From: Batkoa obscura
Lineage: Eukaryota; Entomophthoromycota; Entomophthoromycetes; Entomophthorales; Batkoaceae
DNA length: 64,000 bases
Assembly: GCA_030770535.1 (NCBI GenBank)
Contig: JASVEC010000001.1
Coordinates: forward strand, 1,612,001 to 1,676,000
Direction of reading: 5' to 3'
Of this stretch, positions 21,579 through 31,909 are shown piece by piece. Position 1 is the first letter of the stretch. The number at the start of each line of letters is the position of its first letter. The position numbers and the translations under genes were made by a program. The notes below the pieces were generated by a model that saw only the letters and a list, made by a program, of their open reading frames with translations, did not search any database and was not told where the DNA came from.

Positions 21579-21935
21579 ATGAAGCTCGCAAGTTTTTTAG
21601 TTGGTTTAGTTGCATACACTGCTATGATTGAGGCTGTGCCTTTACAACGTCGTACTTTTGGTATGTTAAATGAATTTAATTTACTTAAAGGAATTTTAGG
21701 TGGTGGTGGTGGTAGTAGTAAAAGTAAATCTAAGGAATCTAACTCTGGTAGTAGTTCAAATACTCATAATAATATGAGTAATACTAATAATATGAATAAC
21801 ATGAATAATATGAATAATAACGGTATGCCTAATAATAATAGTAATACTAATAATAATAGTAATACTAGCAATAATAGTAATTCAATCAATAATAATAATT
21901 CAATCAATAATAGTAATACTTCCAATAGTAATTTA

Positions 21936-21975
<40 letters not shown>

Positions 21976-22568
21976 CCAATATTGACTTTATTAATAATTT
22001 AATTAATTCAAATCTTAATAATGGTCAAGGTTTTAATGATAATTTAATTACTAATTTTAATAATAATATTAATAATAATTCTAATGATATCAATTCCCAA
22101 AATATCAATAATAGTAACTCTCTTATCAATGGCTCTTCCTTCAGTAGTTCTTCATCATCATCATCTTCTAATAACGAATCCATTTGTCATCAACCTTCTT
22201 CTTCTTCATCCAATCCCAGCTGTTCTCCAAATGGCAAGGACCCATGTAGCAATGGTCCAAACGGTAAGTGTCCACCAGGAAGTGGTTCCTCTTGTAAAAA
22301 TGGTCCAAATGATAAGTGTAATCAAAACATTACTGGTTCTTCTTCCGCTTGTAGTAGTACTTCTTCTAATAACAATTGTCCACCTAATAATAATAGCCCT
22401 CCACCTACCTCTTTCTCTTCAATTAAAGGTAACTCTTCCACTGACAACAGTAACTCTTCCTCTTCTTTAAGCAGTAGTTCATCCAATAGTTCTTTCAACA
22501 ATAATTTCAATATTCCAAACAACTATCAAGTCGTTCCACCACCACCACCCCATGGTAACAAATATTAA
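21579..22568 (+). CDS. Secreted Asn/Ser-rich protein with Cys-rich segment
   Basis: 329 residues. Residues 1-19 (MKLASFLVGLVAYTAMIEA) form a signal peptide, followed by VPLQRR, a possible dibasic processing site. After a GGGGGSS spacer come roughly 130 residues dominated by Asn (about 55-185; the DNA is an AAT-rich microsatellite), then poly-Ser, then a segment (about 200-265) with eight cysteines in CSNGPNGKC-like repeats (PNGKDPC, PNGKCPP, PNDKCN), and a Ser-rich, proline-ended tail PPPPPPHGNKY. No membrane anchor. Best read as an extracellular or wall-associated structural protein, or a repeat-rich effector; the family is not recognised. Frames in other phases here are shadows of the repeats. 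Confidence 0.75.
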
Positions 22569-23961
22569 ATTTTTAATGTTTTATTGAAGAATCTATTTTT
22601 AAATTTTTATTTTTATTTTTATTTTATAGTTTATAGTTTATATTTAGAAATTATAAATATAATTTATAGTCTTAAATAGTTATTTTTTAAAAAATATCTA
22701 GAATATGTTTTAGTTATATTTGGCTTAGTATTGAATTGTTTTAATTTCAATATTTTAAAATAAATCTATGAACACCCTATTAAAAAACTCAGCAATTGTT
22801 GGGTTGATTTTTTTTGAATGATCAACTTAATTTTAGGTTGCATAGAAATTTGTTAAAGTTGTTAATTATTAGTTAATAATCTAAATTTGCTTATAAAATA
22901 TTAATTTTTATCCGAATTCTTCATCAAAAAACACTTCAATTTTTAAACTATTTTTATCTAATCGTAAAGTCATCCTCACTATTTAATAGAAAAATTCAAA
23001 TTAATAGAACTAATGGATAAGTAAGCCAAGTATCATTTTATTATAAATAGAATTTAATTTAATTTATTTATAATATATACCCCTCACTTAAAAGCTAAGA
23101 TCTCAGTCCCTTATACTAATCTTATTTTTAAATCATTTTCTTTATCTTTCCAGTTTTTTTAATTAATTTATAGACTACTTGTTTTGATATCATATTTTTA
23201 AAATAATTACAATGAATAAACTATATCAATAGAGATATGGTGAGAAAAGTAATCAATTTTTATTATAAAAAAACTATAAAAGTTAATGATGCTAGCTAAT
23301 AAAGTGTATAATAAAAGCTAAGATTTATTCAATTAAATTTCTTTGATATTTAAATATTTTGAACTTCATATTAAACGCTCCTAAATTATTATTAATTTCT
23401 TTAATTCAACTTTATAGCATTGGATTTCTTATTGAATAATTTATTTATGCTCATATTTTAATTAAAGATTTAATTTATCCCTTTAGTTTAAAGAAGAACA
23501 AGGACTTGTCATACTTTCATACTAGAATTCATCAATGATGATTTGAAATCTTATCAAATACAACTATAACTATTTTTTAAAATTTGCGTTCTAATTGGTC
23601 CAGTTTTTAAGTGAAAAGGCTCTGCTTTTATTTGGAGCAGAAATGAAAAATTTATTAATATTTGAACTTTAGGGCCATTTATTAACAAATAATTCAAGGC
23701 CTAAAAATAGGATCAAAAATCAAACAAAAAAATATGAATAGAAAGAGCTTAAAAATAAAAATCAATAATATTTTGAATCAAACTAAGTCTTCAGATAGCT
23801 TAATTATAACACTTTATTTAAAGTACCTTCTAATTAAAAATAGAATATGGATTTGAATTTCAATGATTGTTTCATTATAAAAATAGAATTCGTTAAAAAT
23901 CCAAGCAAGCTCTGCTTAGCGAGATGGGTCAAAATAAATAAAAAATTAGTTTAAAATACGA
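22569..23961. other. Spacer between two secreted-protein genes
   Basis: No gene or local repeat copy recognised. Confidence 0.5.
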
Positions 23962-23970
23962 TATATAAAA
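23962..23970 (+). promoter_or_regulatory. TATA box of Tyr/Thr-rich protein
   Basis: TATATAAAA, 54 bp upstream of ATG 24016. Confidence 0.55.
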
Positions 23971-24015
23971 AGACAACTAAAGTACTAAAAAAATAAGCAA
24001 TTAATAAATCGAACA

Positions 24016-25593
24016 ATGTACTATTTCAATTCTATATTTTATTTAACTATCTTATTAAGTTATATAAACTTGACATTTGCTTATAATCTAACATCAACCC
24101 AAGTAGATAAAGACAACTGTTTATGTTTACCAGTAGATAAACAGAGTTATCGATGGGTGGTCAAATTTTTACCTAAAGAAATACGTAGTGATGTATTAAA
24201 AATCATTACCAATTATCAAAATTCAAAAACTTTATCAACTACTTCTAATTACTATACTTCTTGTTCTATAGTTTGTGGAAATCAATCCACTTCTTCTGGA
24301 AATCACTGTTCATACTCTACGCCAACCTATACTACTGATACTACTTATACATATTCTACTCCAACTTATACTACTGATACTACCTATACTTACTATACCC
24401 CAACTTATAGCACTAGTACTACCTACGCTTATTCTACTCCAACCTATACTACAAGTACCACGAATACTTATTCTACCCCAACTTATAGTACAAGTAGCTC
24501 AACCGACTATACTACCGACTCTACAACTTACAGTACAAGCTCAACTGATACTTGCTCGACTCCAACTTACAGTACGAGCACCACAAATACTTATACTACA
24601 AGTAATTCGGATACTTACTCTACACCAAGTTATACCACAAGTACCACTGATACTTACTCTACCCCAAGCTACAGTACAAGTACAACTGATACATATACTA
24701 CCCAAACTTATACTTACTCTACCCCAAGCTATAGTACAAGCTCAACTGATACTTACTCTACCCCAAGCTATAGTACAAGTACAACTGATACCTACTCTAC
24801 TCCAACTTACAGTACAAGTACAACTGATACATATACTACCCAAACTTATACTTATTCCACTCCAAGCTACAGTACAAGCTCAACTGATACCTACTCTACC
24901 CCAAGCTATAGTACAAGTACAACTGATACTTACTCTACCCCAAGCTACAGTACAAGTACAACCGATACATATACTACCCAAACTTATACTTATTCCACTC
25001 CAACATATAGTACAAGCTCAACTGATACTTACTCTACCCCAAGCTATAGTACAAGTACAACTGATACCTACTCTACTCCAAGCTACAGTACAAGTACAAC
25101 TGATACATATACTACCCAAACTTATACTTATTCCACTCCAACATATAGTACAAGTACCACCGGTACCTACTCTACCCCAAGCTACAGTACAAGTACAACC
25201 GATACTTACTCTACCCCAAGCTATAGTACAAGTACAACTGATACTTACTCTACTCCAACTTACAGTACAAGTACAACTGATACATATACTACCCAAACTT
25301 ATACTTATTCCACTCCAACATATAGTACAAGTACCACCGGTACCTACTCTACCCCAAGCTACAGTACAAGTACAACTGATACCTACTCTACTCCAAGCTA
25401 CGGTACAAATACAACTGATACTCACTCTACTCCAACTTACAGTACAAGTACTACCAATGTCTATTCTACTCCAAGTTACGACACAGATAGTACCACTAGC
25501 TGCAGTACATCTATTCCAGTTTATACTAGTATCCAAGAAAGCTATAGTAGTTCAGCTGCTGAAATTACCTATCCTATTTCACTTGTATATTAA
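24016..25593 (+). CDS. Secreted Tyr/Ser/Thr-repeat wall protein
   Basis: 525 residues. Residues 1-22 (MYYFNSIFYLTILLSYINL plus TFA) are a signal peptide. Residues 23-97 are unique, with six cysteines in DNCLCLP, SCSIVCG and GNHCSY. Residues about 98-500 are tandem 13-mers of the form YSTPSYSTSTTDT, with a 7-mer YTTQTYT closing each higher-order block. The protein ends ISLVY without a GPI signal. Tyr is about every fifth to seventh residue and Thr/Ser make up most of the rest, so heavy O-mannosylation and possibly tyrosine cross-linking are plausible (inference). A wall-bound or adhesive role is likely; no family recognised. Because the units are multiples of 3 bp, other frames also stay open over the array; these are shadows. 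Confidence 0.8.
   Translation: MYYFNSIFYLTILLSYINLTFAYNLTSTQVDKDNCLCLPVDKQSYRWVVKFLPKEIRSDVLKIITNYQNSKTLSTTSNYYTSCSIVCGNQSTSSGNHCSYSTPTYTTDTTYTYSTPTYTTDTTYTYYTPTYSTSTTYAYSTPTYTTSTTNTYSTPTYSTSSSTDYTTDSTTYSTSSTDTCSTPTYSTSTTNTYTTSNSDTYSTPSYTTSTTDTYSTPSYSTSTTDTYTTQTYTYSTPSYSTSSTDTYSTPSYSTSTTDTYSTPTYSTSTTDTYTTQTYTYSTPSYSTSSTDTYSTPSYSTSTTDTYSTPSYSTSTTDTYTTQTYTYSTPTYSTSSTDTYSTPSYSTSTTDTYSTPSYSTSTTDTYTTQTYTYSTPTYSTSTTGTYSTPSYSTSTTDTYSTPSYSTSTTDTYSTPTYSTSTTDTYTTQTYTYSTPTYSTSTTGTYSTPSYSTSTTDTYSTPSYGTNTTDTHSTPTYSTSTTNVYSTPSYDTDSTTSCSTSIPVYTSIQESYSSSAAEITYPISLVY
24300..25480 (+). repeat. 39-bp tandem array with 138-bp higher-order unit
   Basis: 39-bp units encode YSTPSYSTSTTDT. The marker ACATATACTACCCAAAC recurs at 24691, 24829, 24967, 25105 and 25282: spacings 138, 138, 138 and 177 bp, that is three (once four) 39-bp units plus one 21-bp unit. 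Confidence 0.9.
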
Positions 25594-26190
25594 GATAGGC
25601 AGTTGTAAAATTAGTTTCTATTCAATAAAAAATATCCATTGTAAATTAAGATAGTATTTTTGATAGTTTGATAGTTTGATAGAATCAACATAGCTCTAAA
25701 TTTCTATTTTTTTCAATATAATAGTCTTTTTAATCCACTGTAAAGGGTTAACCTTGGTGGTTATAATCGTATTTGGAATATTCAATAAAGAATATTTTAT
25801 ATGTTTAATATCAACAATTCAAACTATTATCAAGAAAACATCTTGAGAATTTTAATGTTTTATTGAAATTGTTATTAACAGTTGCGTCTTTAATTTACAG
25901 TTGCTGCAGCTGTATTGCGATCTTATTTGCGGTAATTTTAGAGCAGTCATTTGCTTGTTTGGTTTTTTCAATGCCTAATCTTTCGGTTTTAGCACGATTT
26001 TGAAAAAAATTATTCTTAGATAAAAAGTTACTCAAGCCACAATAAAGTTGCAACAGCTATATAAAAAATATTTTAAAAAAGAACGTTGAAAAAAATAGAT
26101 AAAAGTGAAATCTGCTGCTTAACTTAAAATGGCAACACAACAACATATCAACAAAAAAAAGAAAAGGGAGGGATTTATAAAAAAAACAGA
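25594..26190. other. Spacer with one MITE-2
   Basis: Only the MITE-2 copy at 25896-26061 is recognised. Confidence 0.5.
25896..26061. mobile_element. MITE-2 copy
   Basis: Left TACAGTTGCTGCAGCTGTAT, TTGCGATCTTATTTGCGG; right CACAATAAAGTTGCAACAG, CTATA. About 166 bp. Confidence 0.7.
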
Positions 26191-26198
26191 TATATAAA
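26191..26198 (+). promoter_or_regulatory. TATA box of GPI-type protein
   Basis: TATATAAA, 93 bp upstream of ATG 26284. Confidence 0.5.
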
Positions 26199-26283
26199 GC
26201 TGAATTTGAAATAAAACAAAAATTACAATAATATTACCAAAAATTAAATAATTCAAGTTTCATACAACATTTTACTTTTTAGA

Positions 26284-26753
26284 ATGAAATTCCATACTAT
26301 CATTTTCTTCTTTTTTGGTATATTTTATTATATTTTTATAACCTTCCAATTCTAATTATTTTGAAATTAGCTCTTCTCAGCCTAATCTATGCCCATGATG
26401 GAGCCCATGATGACGATATGGGCATGGAATCCAACAACAGTAGCGGTACTTCAAGTAAACCAACTAAAATGAATAAAGATAGTAGCCCTACTGCTACGGA
26501 TTCTAATAGTAGTAGTACCACCACTGAAGAACCATGGACACCTATTGATCCAGCTTTACAAGCCTCAATTAACAAACCAAAATCTATATCAGCAGCTGCT
26601 TATACACCATCGAAAATTAACTTTAGTTCGAGTTCAGAAGCGGTTAAAGCATCGTCCAAAGTTGGTGGTAATGCTAAATCAGATAGTGCTAATTTAAAGA
26701 TTCAATATGTGGCTGTGGTAGTACCAGTTATGTTTGTAATGAGTATGAATTAA
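26284..26753 (+). CDS. Small GPI-anchored-type secreted protein
   Basis: Two exons, 26284-26317 and 26371-26753, over a 53-nt intron (GTATAT ... TTAG, with a TTCTAAT branch site about 20 nt before the end) give 138 residues. Splicing creates a signal peptide MKFHTIIFFFFALLSLIYA directly before HDGAHDDD; without the intron the N-terminus has no ATG, which is the main reason for this model. The mature part is an acidic/His start, a Ser/Thr-rich stalk (DSNSSSTTTEEP), a Pro/Ala/Ser section and a hydrophobic end IQYVAVVVPVMFVMSMN preceded by small residues, as for GPI attachment. Probably a short plasma-membrane or wall mannoprotein. Family not recognised. Confidence 0.7.
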
Positions 26754-27836
26754 ATTTTAAGTTAAAAATAAATAGTATTTATATATAAATTACTGAATAA
26801 TAGTTGATATTTAAAAAAAATTAAAAGCTTTATTAATAGTATTAAGTAAGAAGATAGAAAATATTCAATCGGTTTCGAAACAAATTATGTTTGATAATAT
26901 GATGAATTGAAATAAGAACTATTCATTAATCTTTTTGAAAATATCGATTCAATAATTAACATAGAAGGGGTATCGATCACTTTCGAGTTATTACTGAATT
27001 TTAAATCTAAACTTCCATCCACTTTTTCATCCTTTTCTACAGGGGTATTAAGCTGCTTGGCTAATAAAATACTACCTAAAAAACTACTCGACATTATTTA
27101 ACTATCAAAGCTATTATTTGTATAAAGTTTCAAGTAAGAGTCCAAATGCTCAACTAAATTGGTTTTTTTGTTTATAGTTTGGATTGTCTTTAAAGCCTTT
27201 TTATACCTCTTGTATTGCCTTGGTAAGCATTTTTTATCACTTTATTTTCTGAGGCTATTTACTTGATTACAATTTGTATTCACTTTTATTAAATCTAAAT
27301 AAACCGCTCATTTAGTTACCATACCAATGTTTTAAAAATAAAATTAATTAAAATGGATAACTATTATTAATATCCCCTTTGAATTTTATAAAAAAATACT
27401 TATATTAATTAGTTAATATAAGTACAAATTTAAAATACCTCTAATTTTTTATTAATAATATTATTACTAAATTACTTAACTAGTAATATTTAAATTATTA
27501 TATTAATCAATGGTTTTCAAATTTAAAAATAGATGGTAATAGTGCTATTAATAGTTTTCACTAAAACAAAAGATAGCTTAATTTTTTAGATCACGCTTAA
27601 AAATCTAATCAAAGGTATATTTACTACTAAAGATCAAAAAAGTAAAATTTATTATATTAATCTGTTAGAAATGATAAACAATTATATTTTATTAGCATTT
27701 TTGAGGTTAGCATTGGTTGATATTCCTTTTTCCAAAATATTCGAATCAAAAAAGAATATAATACTAAAATTTTGAAAAAATAGTTTATTTAAAATAAAAA
27801 AGTAAATAAATATTATTAAATATAGTTAAGAGTGTA
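26754..27836. other. Spacer with one doubtful small ORF
   Basis: Only the doubtful frame at 26885-27094 is of note; no repeat family copy recognised. Confidence 0.4.
26885..27094 (-). CDS. Possible small protein, 69 residues
   Basis: Begins MSSSFLGSILLAKQLNTPVE, has a charged middle (EKDEKVDGSLDLKF) and ends SSYYQT. Codon use is less monotonously AT-rich than the surroundings and the ATG has A at -3. No domain, signal peptide or paralog in the window. It could equally be a chance frame; kept because the composition looks protein-like. Confidence 0.3.
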   Translation of the reverse strand: MSSSFLGSILLAKQLNTPVEKDEKVDGSLDLKFSNNSKVIDTPSMLIIESIFSKRLMNSSYFNSSYYQT

Positions 27837-27908
27837 TCTCGGGTAGTATAGTGGTGAGTATCCCCGCCTGTCACGCGGGAGACCGGGGTTCAATTCCCCG
27901 CTCGAGAG
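27837..27908 (+). tRNA. tRNA-Asp (GTC), copy 1
   Basis: TCTCGGGTAGTATAGTGG, anticodon loop CCTGTCACG (anticodon GTC), T arm GGGGTTCAATTCCCC. Acceptor TCTCGGG pairs with CTCGAGA (one G-T). 72 nt, intronless, identical to copies at 28602-28673 and 33731-33802. Confidence 0.97.
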
Positions 27909-28080
27909 TCAATTTTTTTACTATTGCTAGTAATTATACGTTCAATTCAATTGCTTTATTTCTTTGATTACTTATCTAGGTGTAGGATTCATATTAATGT
28001 ATAGATTTACTTTAAGATTATATATTAAATATATATTCAAAGCTGTTTATTAGCTTTATAAAAGATGTTTATTATATAAA

Positions 28081-28181
28081 ATGGATGTCTTCTTTGTTTA
28101 AGAAATCTGCCAACATTTTTTCTGCTCAATAGCACTCAAAAAATGGAAAAAGCGATGAAACCCAAAAAAACACCCCCATAT
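28081..28181 (-). mobile_element. MITE-1 copy
   Basis: GGATGTCTTCTTTGTTTAAG at the left, AAAAGCGATGAAACCC in the core, ACACCCCCATA at the right. Confidence 0.85.
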
Positions 28182-28196
28182 TATTTTTTAAATAAC

Positions 28197-28300
28197 ATAT
28201 GGGGATATATTTTTGTGTTTAAGAATTTCACTAACAAATTTTCCGCTCAAATGCGCTTAAAAGATGGAAAAAGTGAAGAACCCAAAAACACCCCCATATA
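28197..28300 (-). mobile_element. MITE-1 copy
   Basis: ATATGGGGATATATTTTTG at the left; TTTTCCGCTCAAATGCGC; ACACCCCCATATA at the right. TA on each side. Confidence 0.9.
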
Positions 28301-28302
28301 CA

Positions 28303-28431
28303 CAAAACAAAAAAATACATCCCTATATATTTTTTATTATTTTTGAAATTTAATTTTACTGGATAGCCTTTCCGCTCAAGTAGCGCTTAAAAAATGGAAA
28401 AAGTGATGGAACCATAAAAAACACCCCCAAA
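28303..28431 (-). mobile_element. Composite MITE-1 remnant
   Basis: 28303-28328 is an inverted outer end (AAAAAATACATCCCTATATA); 28363-28431 is the inner and right part of a minus-strand copy (CTTTCCGCTCAAGTAGCGC, AACACCCCCAAAT). Confidence 0.7.
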
Positions 28432-28601
28432 TATTTAATCATATTAGTGACCTTTAGTTAAAACATTATAACTGTTTTTTCGAAAATATAAATATTAATT
28501 ATTAAAATTCGTTATGAAAGTTTATAATATTATTTAAGTTATTATAAATAATAAAGAACAAATATTTAAATGAAAGCCCAATTGATACATCTATAAAAAT
28601 A

Positions 28602-28673
28602 CTCTCGAGCGGGGAATTGAACCCCGGTCTCCCGCGTGACAGGCGGGGATACTCACCACTATACTACCCGAGA
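28602..28673 (-). tRNA. tRNA-Asp (GTC), copy 2
   Basis: Exact reverse complement of copy 1 over all 72 nt. Confidence 0.97.
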
Positions 28674-29158
28674 CACTGTCTTATTAGTGGAAAGTATAGT
28701 TTTATAAATTCGTCCAAGTGATAAGCGCAAATCGATAATGCAGTAAGCTTTTGTACTAGTTGAATGTTTAAAAGATAAATTTTATATTATTGATTTTTTT
28801 TATTGATATTTAAATAAATAAATAAAATAAAAATTATGCTTATGTATTATTTTTATTGTATAAGTGTATATTCAGCATTGGAACAATTTCACATCTATTG
28901 TACCATATGTGTATCATTACAATTGTAAGGTTGCTTAGTAAAATCAGCTATTTCTTACTACTACACTTAATTGCTTTATAAGTAATTAAAAGTTTATAAA
29001 CTATTTTTTTAATTATAGTCATAAACTCGATTAGATTTGTTTTCTAACTTCTTCTCTTAATATAAGCCAATTCCATGAGCTATGATACTATAAGACCAGC
29101 TCGAGCCCTTAGCTATAAAGCCCAATAAAAATAAATGATTTAATCCGAATAAAAATAA
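28674..29158. other. Spacer without recognised gene
   Basis: AT-rich; nothing recognised. Confidence 0.45.
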
Positions 29159-29494
29159 CTAACGAGGCCATCCATTACGTATCCCAAACAAGTCAAGTAT
29201 ATCCCTAACTACTGGAAGTGAGGAGACGAGTCCTCCACTACCGCTTTCTTTGGCATACGCTACCGGACCCCTCTGTTGCTCTTGGGTAAAATTGGGGTTT
29301 GGGAAGTTGCTATCAGAACCAGACCCAGACCCAGACCCAGAGCCTTGGAAAGCTCCTTGTTGGCTTCCATTGTACCCTGCTTGTAAAAAATCTGGTAACC
29401 AATTAAGTTGAAAGACAGGGGTTGGGCTGTCTGGATATCGACGAAATATACAGTGACAGAAGGATATTAAATATATTAAAAATATTAGCTTCAT
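29159..29494 (-). CDS. Small secreted Gly/Ser-rich protein
   Basis: 111 residues. MKLIFLIYLISFCHC is a signal peptide, leaving IFRRYPDSPTPVFQL. The mature chain has a short globular-looking part (LNWLPDFLQAGYNGSQQGAF), a GSGSGSGSGSDS linker (the DNA shows repeated GGTCTG), and an amphipathic end LVSSLPVVRDILDLFGIRNG. Single cysteine lost with the signal peptide, so this is not a Cys-knot effector. No family recognised. TATA box about 48 bp upstream of the ATG. Base composition is clearly richer in G+C than the flanks, which supports coding. Confidence 0.65.
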   Translation of the reverse strand: MKLIFLIYLISFCHCIFRRYPDSPTPVFQLNWLPDFLQAGYNGSQQGAFQGSGSGSGSGSDSNFPNPNFTQEQQRGPVAYAKESGSGGLVSSLPVVRDILDLFGIRNGWPR

Positions 29495-29540
29495 TAGTGT
29501 TTAAATTATTTGATAAATAACCTTAGAATGTGTATCGAAG

Positions 29541-29552
29541 CTTTATATATAT
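29541..29552 (-). promoter_or_regulatory. TATA box of small secreted protein
   Basis: TATATATAAAG on the minus strand, about 48 bp before ATG 29494. Confidence 0.5.
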
Positions 29553-29556
29553 ACTC

Positions 29557-31096
29557 ATTTTGAGATGTTCTCGAACTATATTAGTGGGTCTTAATAAATC
29601 TTGAGTATAGTTTAAACTTTTATTTATTTATTTGGTTAGTTTATCATTTATCATTTTGAATCGCTTTAAGATAGTATAAATTGATTTAACAAACAAACTA
29701 TATATCAAAATGCACGGATCTTTATATTATCTTTTTCCTATTATTAAAAGTAAATATAGCATTTTTTAATATTCAATTTATGAGAAAATGTACACTTTGG
29801 ATTTAGGTTTCATGTTTACTTTATTTGGTATTGGAGATAAAACCTCTGTAATTTTACCAAACATTTGTCTATTATAATATTTATAAATAAACATCGATGG
29901 TTTAATATTGCTAATTACACAATTCACTAAGTTTTGAATGTAATAAATGAAGCATTTAATCTGAATGTAAGTATATGAGGGTGTTTTTTTTGGTTTCATT
30001 ATTTTTTCCATCTTTTAAGCGCTATTTAAGTGGAAAAATTGTTAGTAAAACCCTTAAACAAAAAAATACATCCCCATATATTGACTTAGTTATTGAGCTT
30101 TTTGGTGTTTTAAGTTAATAAATAAAATGTTAAAAAAATTTATTCTGGAGGTTTAATAATTGCCTATTAAAATTCAAATATAAATTACAAGGATTTAAAA
30201 TGGTAAACTCATTTTTATATTAATAAATAGTAGATGCTATTTTTAAGTACATGTGAGTATATCAATTACTTGAAATACGAAATAAAAATTTGGTGTTTAA
30301 AAATAGTATTCAAGTATTCAAAATAACACAAACAATTCTATCGTAATATCTAACTAAACGTTATTCGTTATTTCAAAGAGCTTAATAATTATTATTAACC
30401 AAAATAACCCATTGGTTTTATTTCTATAGCTTTCAATTACATTTACTAAAGTTCAATTGAGAAGTAGTGAGCGATAATTTTTACAATAATTAATTTGTAC
30501 CATTATAATGATTTATAGTTTAGTGATTAAAGTTTCGCTTTAAAATGAACAGTTAGTCACTTCATAAGTGACCTTCAACAGTCGCAAAAACAATCTTTTG
30601 TTAGAACTACTCTAATAACTCGAATTGCTATAAAATCAATTCTTAAAAATACTAAAAGCAAATAGTTCATATTAAAAAAGAATTCTAATTACTAAATGAT
30701 TTTATTAATATTCTTACCATAAATCACCCATTCTGAAGTTATTTTAATGAGACTTTAAAATTCATCTTGATTACATTTCCTTCCACTTCAAGTTATTAAT
30801 TTGGTTTAAGAATTGCCCTTTAAAAATTAAAAGTCGTGATTCATAATAATAATTAAATAGGGTACAAAAAAGTAAAGACATTAAAAATGTAGTATGTTAG
30901 ATATAGAATAAGATAAAATATAAAAAACATGTAAAAGATTTTGGTTGTAAAAAGTAAAGTAAAAAGCTACTTACAGTTGAAATAAAGGATTAAAAAGAGA
31001 ATTAAAGATATTTTAATTAAGATATATTAATCTAGAAAAAAAATTAAGTATGATTAAAGAACGAGCAACATCCTTAATCCTCTAAATAGAGTAAAA
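29557..31096. other. Spacer with one MITE-1 and a possible gene fragment
   Basis: MITE-1 at 29972-30080. A minus-strand open stretch at 29778-29960 (QMFGKITEVLSPIPNKV) looks protein-like but enters the MITE; possibly a remnant. Nothing else recognised. Confidence 0.4.
29972..30080 (+). mobile_element. MITE-1 copy
   Basis: TATATGAGGGTGTTTTTTTT to AAAAATACATCCCCATATA, complete. Confidence 0.9.
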
Positions 31097-31909
31097 TTAA
31101 AGGATGGAGCAGCATCCAGATCCTTCTTCTTGTTTTGGATTACTTGGCTCAGCACCGTTTACGTTAGAGCTATCTGGATTCTGTTCTTTGTTGAATCGAC
31201 GTATTTCTCTGACTAAATTATAGAATGTTTCATCCACATTGATCTTTTGTTTTGCTGAAGTTTCCATAAATTTGCATGCAAAACCTTTAGCTAAGTCTTT
31301 ACCCTCTTTTTCAAAAATTAATATTTTCTCTATATAATACGATATGTAAAAATACCTTGTGTGGATACCTGTCTCTCAGGCTCCAAATCACATTTATTAG
31401 CAACTACTACCATTGGGAAGGTATCTCTATCTTTAACTCTCAATATTTGATCATGGAACGTAGAAATTTCATCGTAACTTTCACGACTAGTAATACTGTA
31501 GATCAATAAAAAGCCTTCGCCATTTCTCATATACTGTTCTCTCATTGCGCTTTAATAAAGATCAATTATGAGTTTACTTTGCATAACATTAATTATACCT
31601 ATATTCCTCTTGTCCTGCTGTATCTAAGACATCTAATAGAGCCACTTCGTCATCAATTACGCACTGTTTACGGTAAGAGTCTAAATCAAATATAAAAAAA
31701 AATAAGAAGTGATGAAAGTATAAATACCTTCAATAGTAGGATCATACTCATCAACAAAGTGAGATTGTATAAATTGAATCGTTAAAGCGGATTTGCCGAC
31801 ACCTTTAATAAGATTTGTTTAAAAAAAGACTTTTTGATACAATTAACTTACCACCACCACCAACTACTACTAGCTTATATTCTCTTAAAAACTGGGTTGT
31901 ACGAGTCAT
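31097..31909 (-). CDS. Ras-family small GTPase
   Basis: Five exons on the minus strand: 31852-31909, 31728-31802, 31599-31680, 31356-31549 and 31097-31305; introns 44-50 nt. They join in frame to 205 residues. P-loop GGGGVGKSAL, effector region [15 protein letters not shown], switch [23 protein letters not shown] and ETSAK boxes are all intact, so it is a true Ras, not Rab or Rho. The tail ends GCCSIL: a CAAX box (CSIL, Leu suggesting geranylgeranylation) with a neighbouring Cys for palmitoylation, so it sits on the plasma membrane. The last acceptor was set at 31306 because it gives [12 protein letters not shown], the usual Ras form; an acceptor about 24 nt earlier in the intron would also stay open and add eight residues. 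Confidence 0.95.

Larger units (their letters stand above)
27909..28601. other. Spacer between inverted tRNA-Asp genes, MITE cluster
   Basis: Three MITE-1 copies or pieces (28081-28181, 28197-28300, 28303-28431) fill half of it; the rest has no recognised feature. Confidence 0.6.

Noticed and set aside
21764-21979. Poly-Leu frame opposite the Asn-rich gene
   Set aside because: It is the reverse complement of AAT repeats.
24275-25654. 459-codon frame in another phase over the Tyr/Thr-rich gene, and a 172-codon one on the other strand
   Set aside because: Both stay open only because the tandem units are multiples of 3 bp; the frame with a signal peptide is the gene.
28143-28346. 67-codon frame, like others at 29778-30011 and 60474-60680
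   Set aside because: Made of MITE-1 sequence (MEKxMKPKKTPP).
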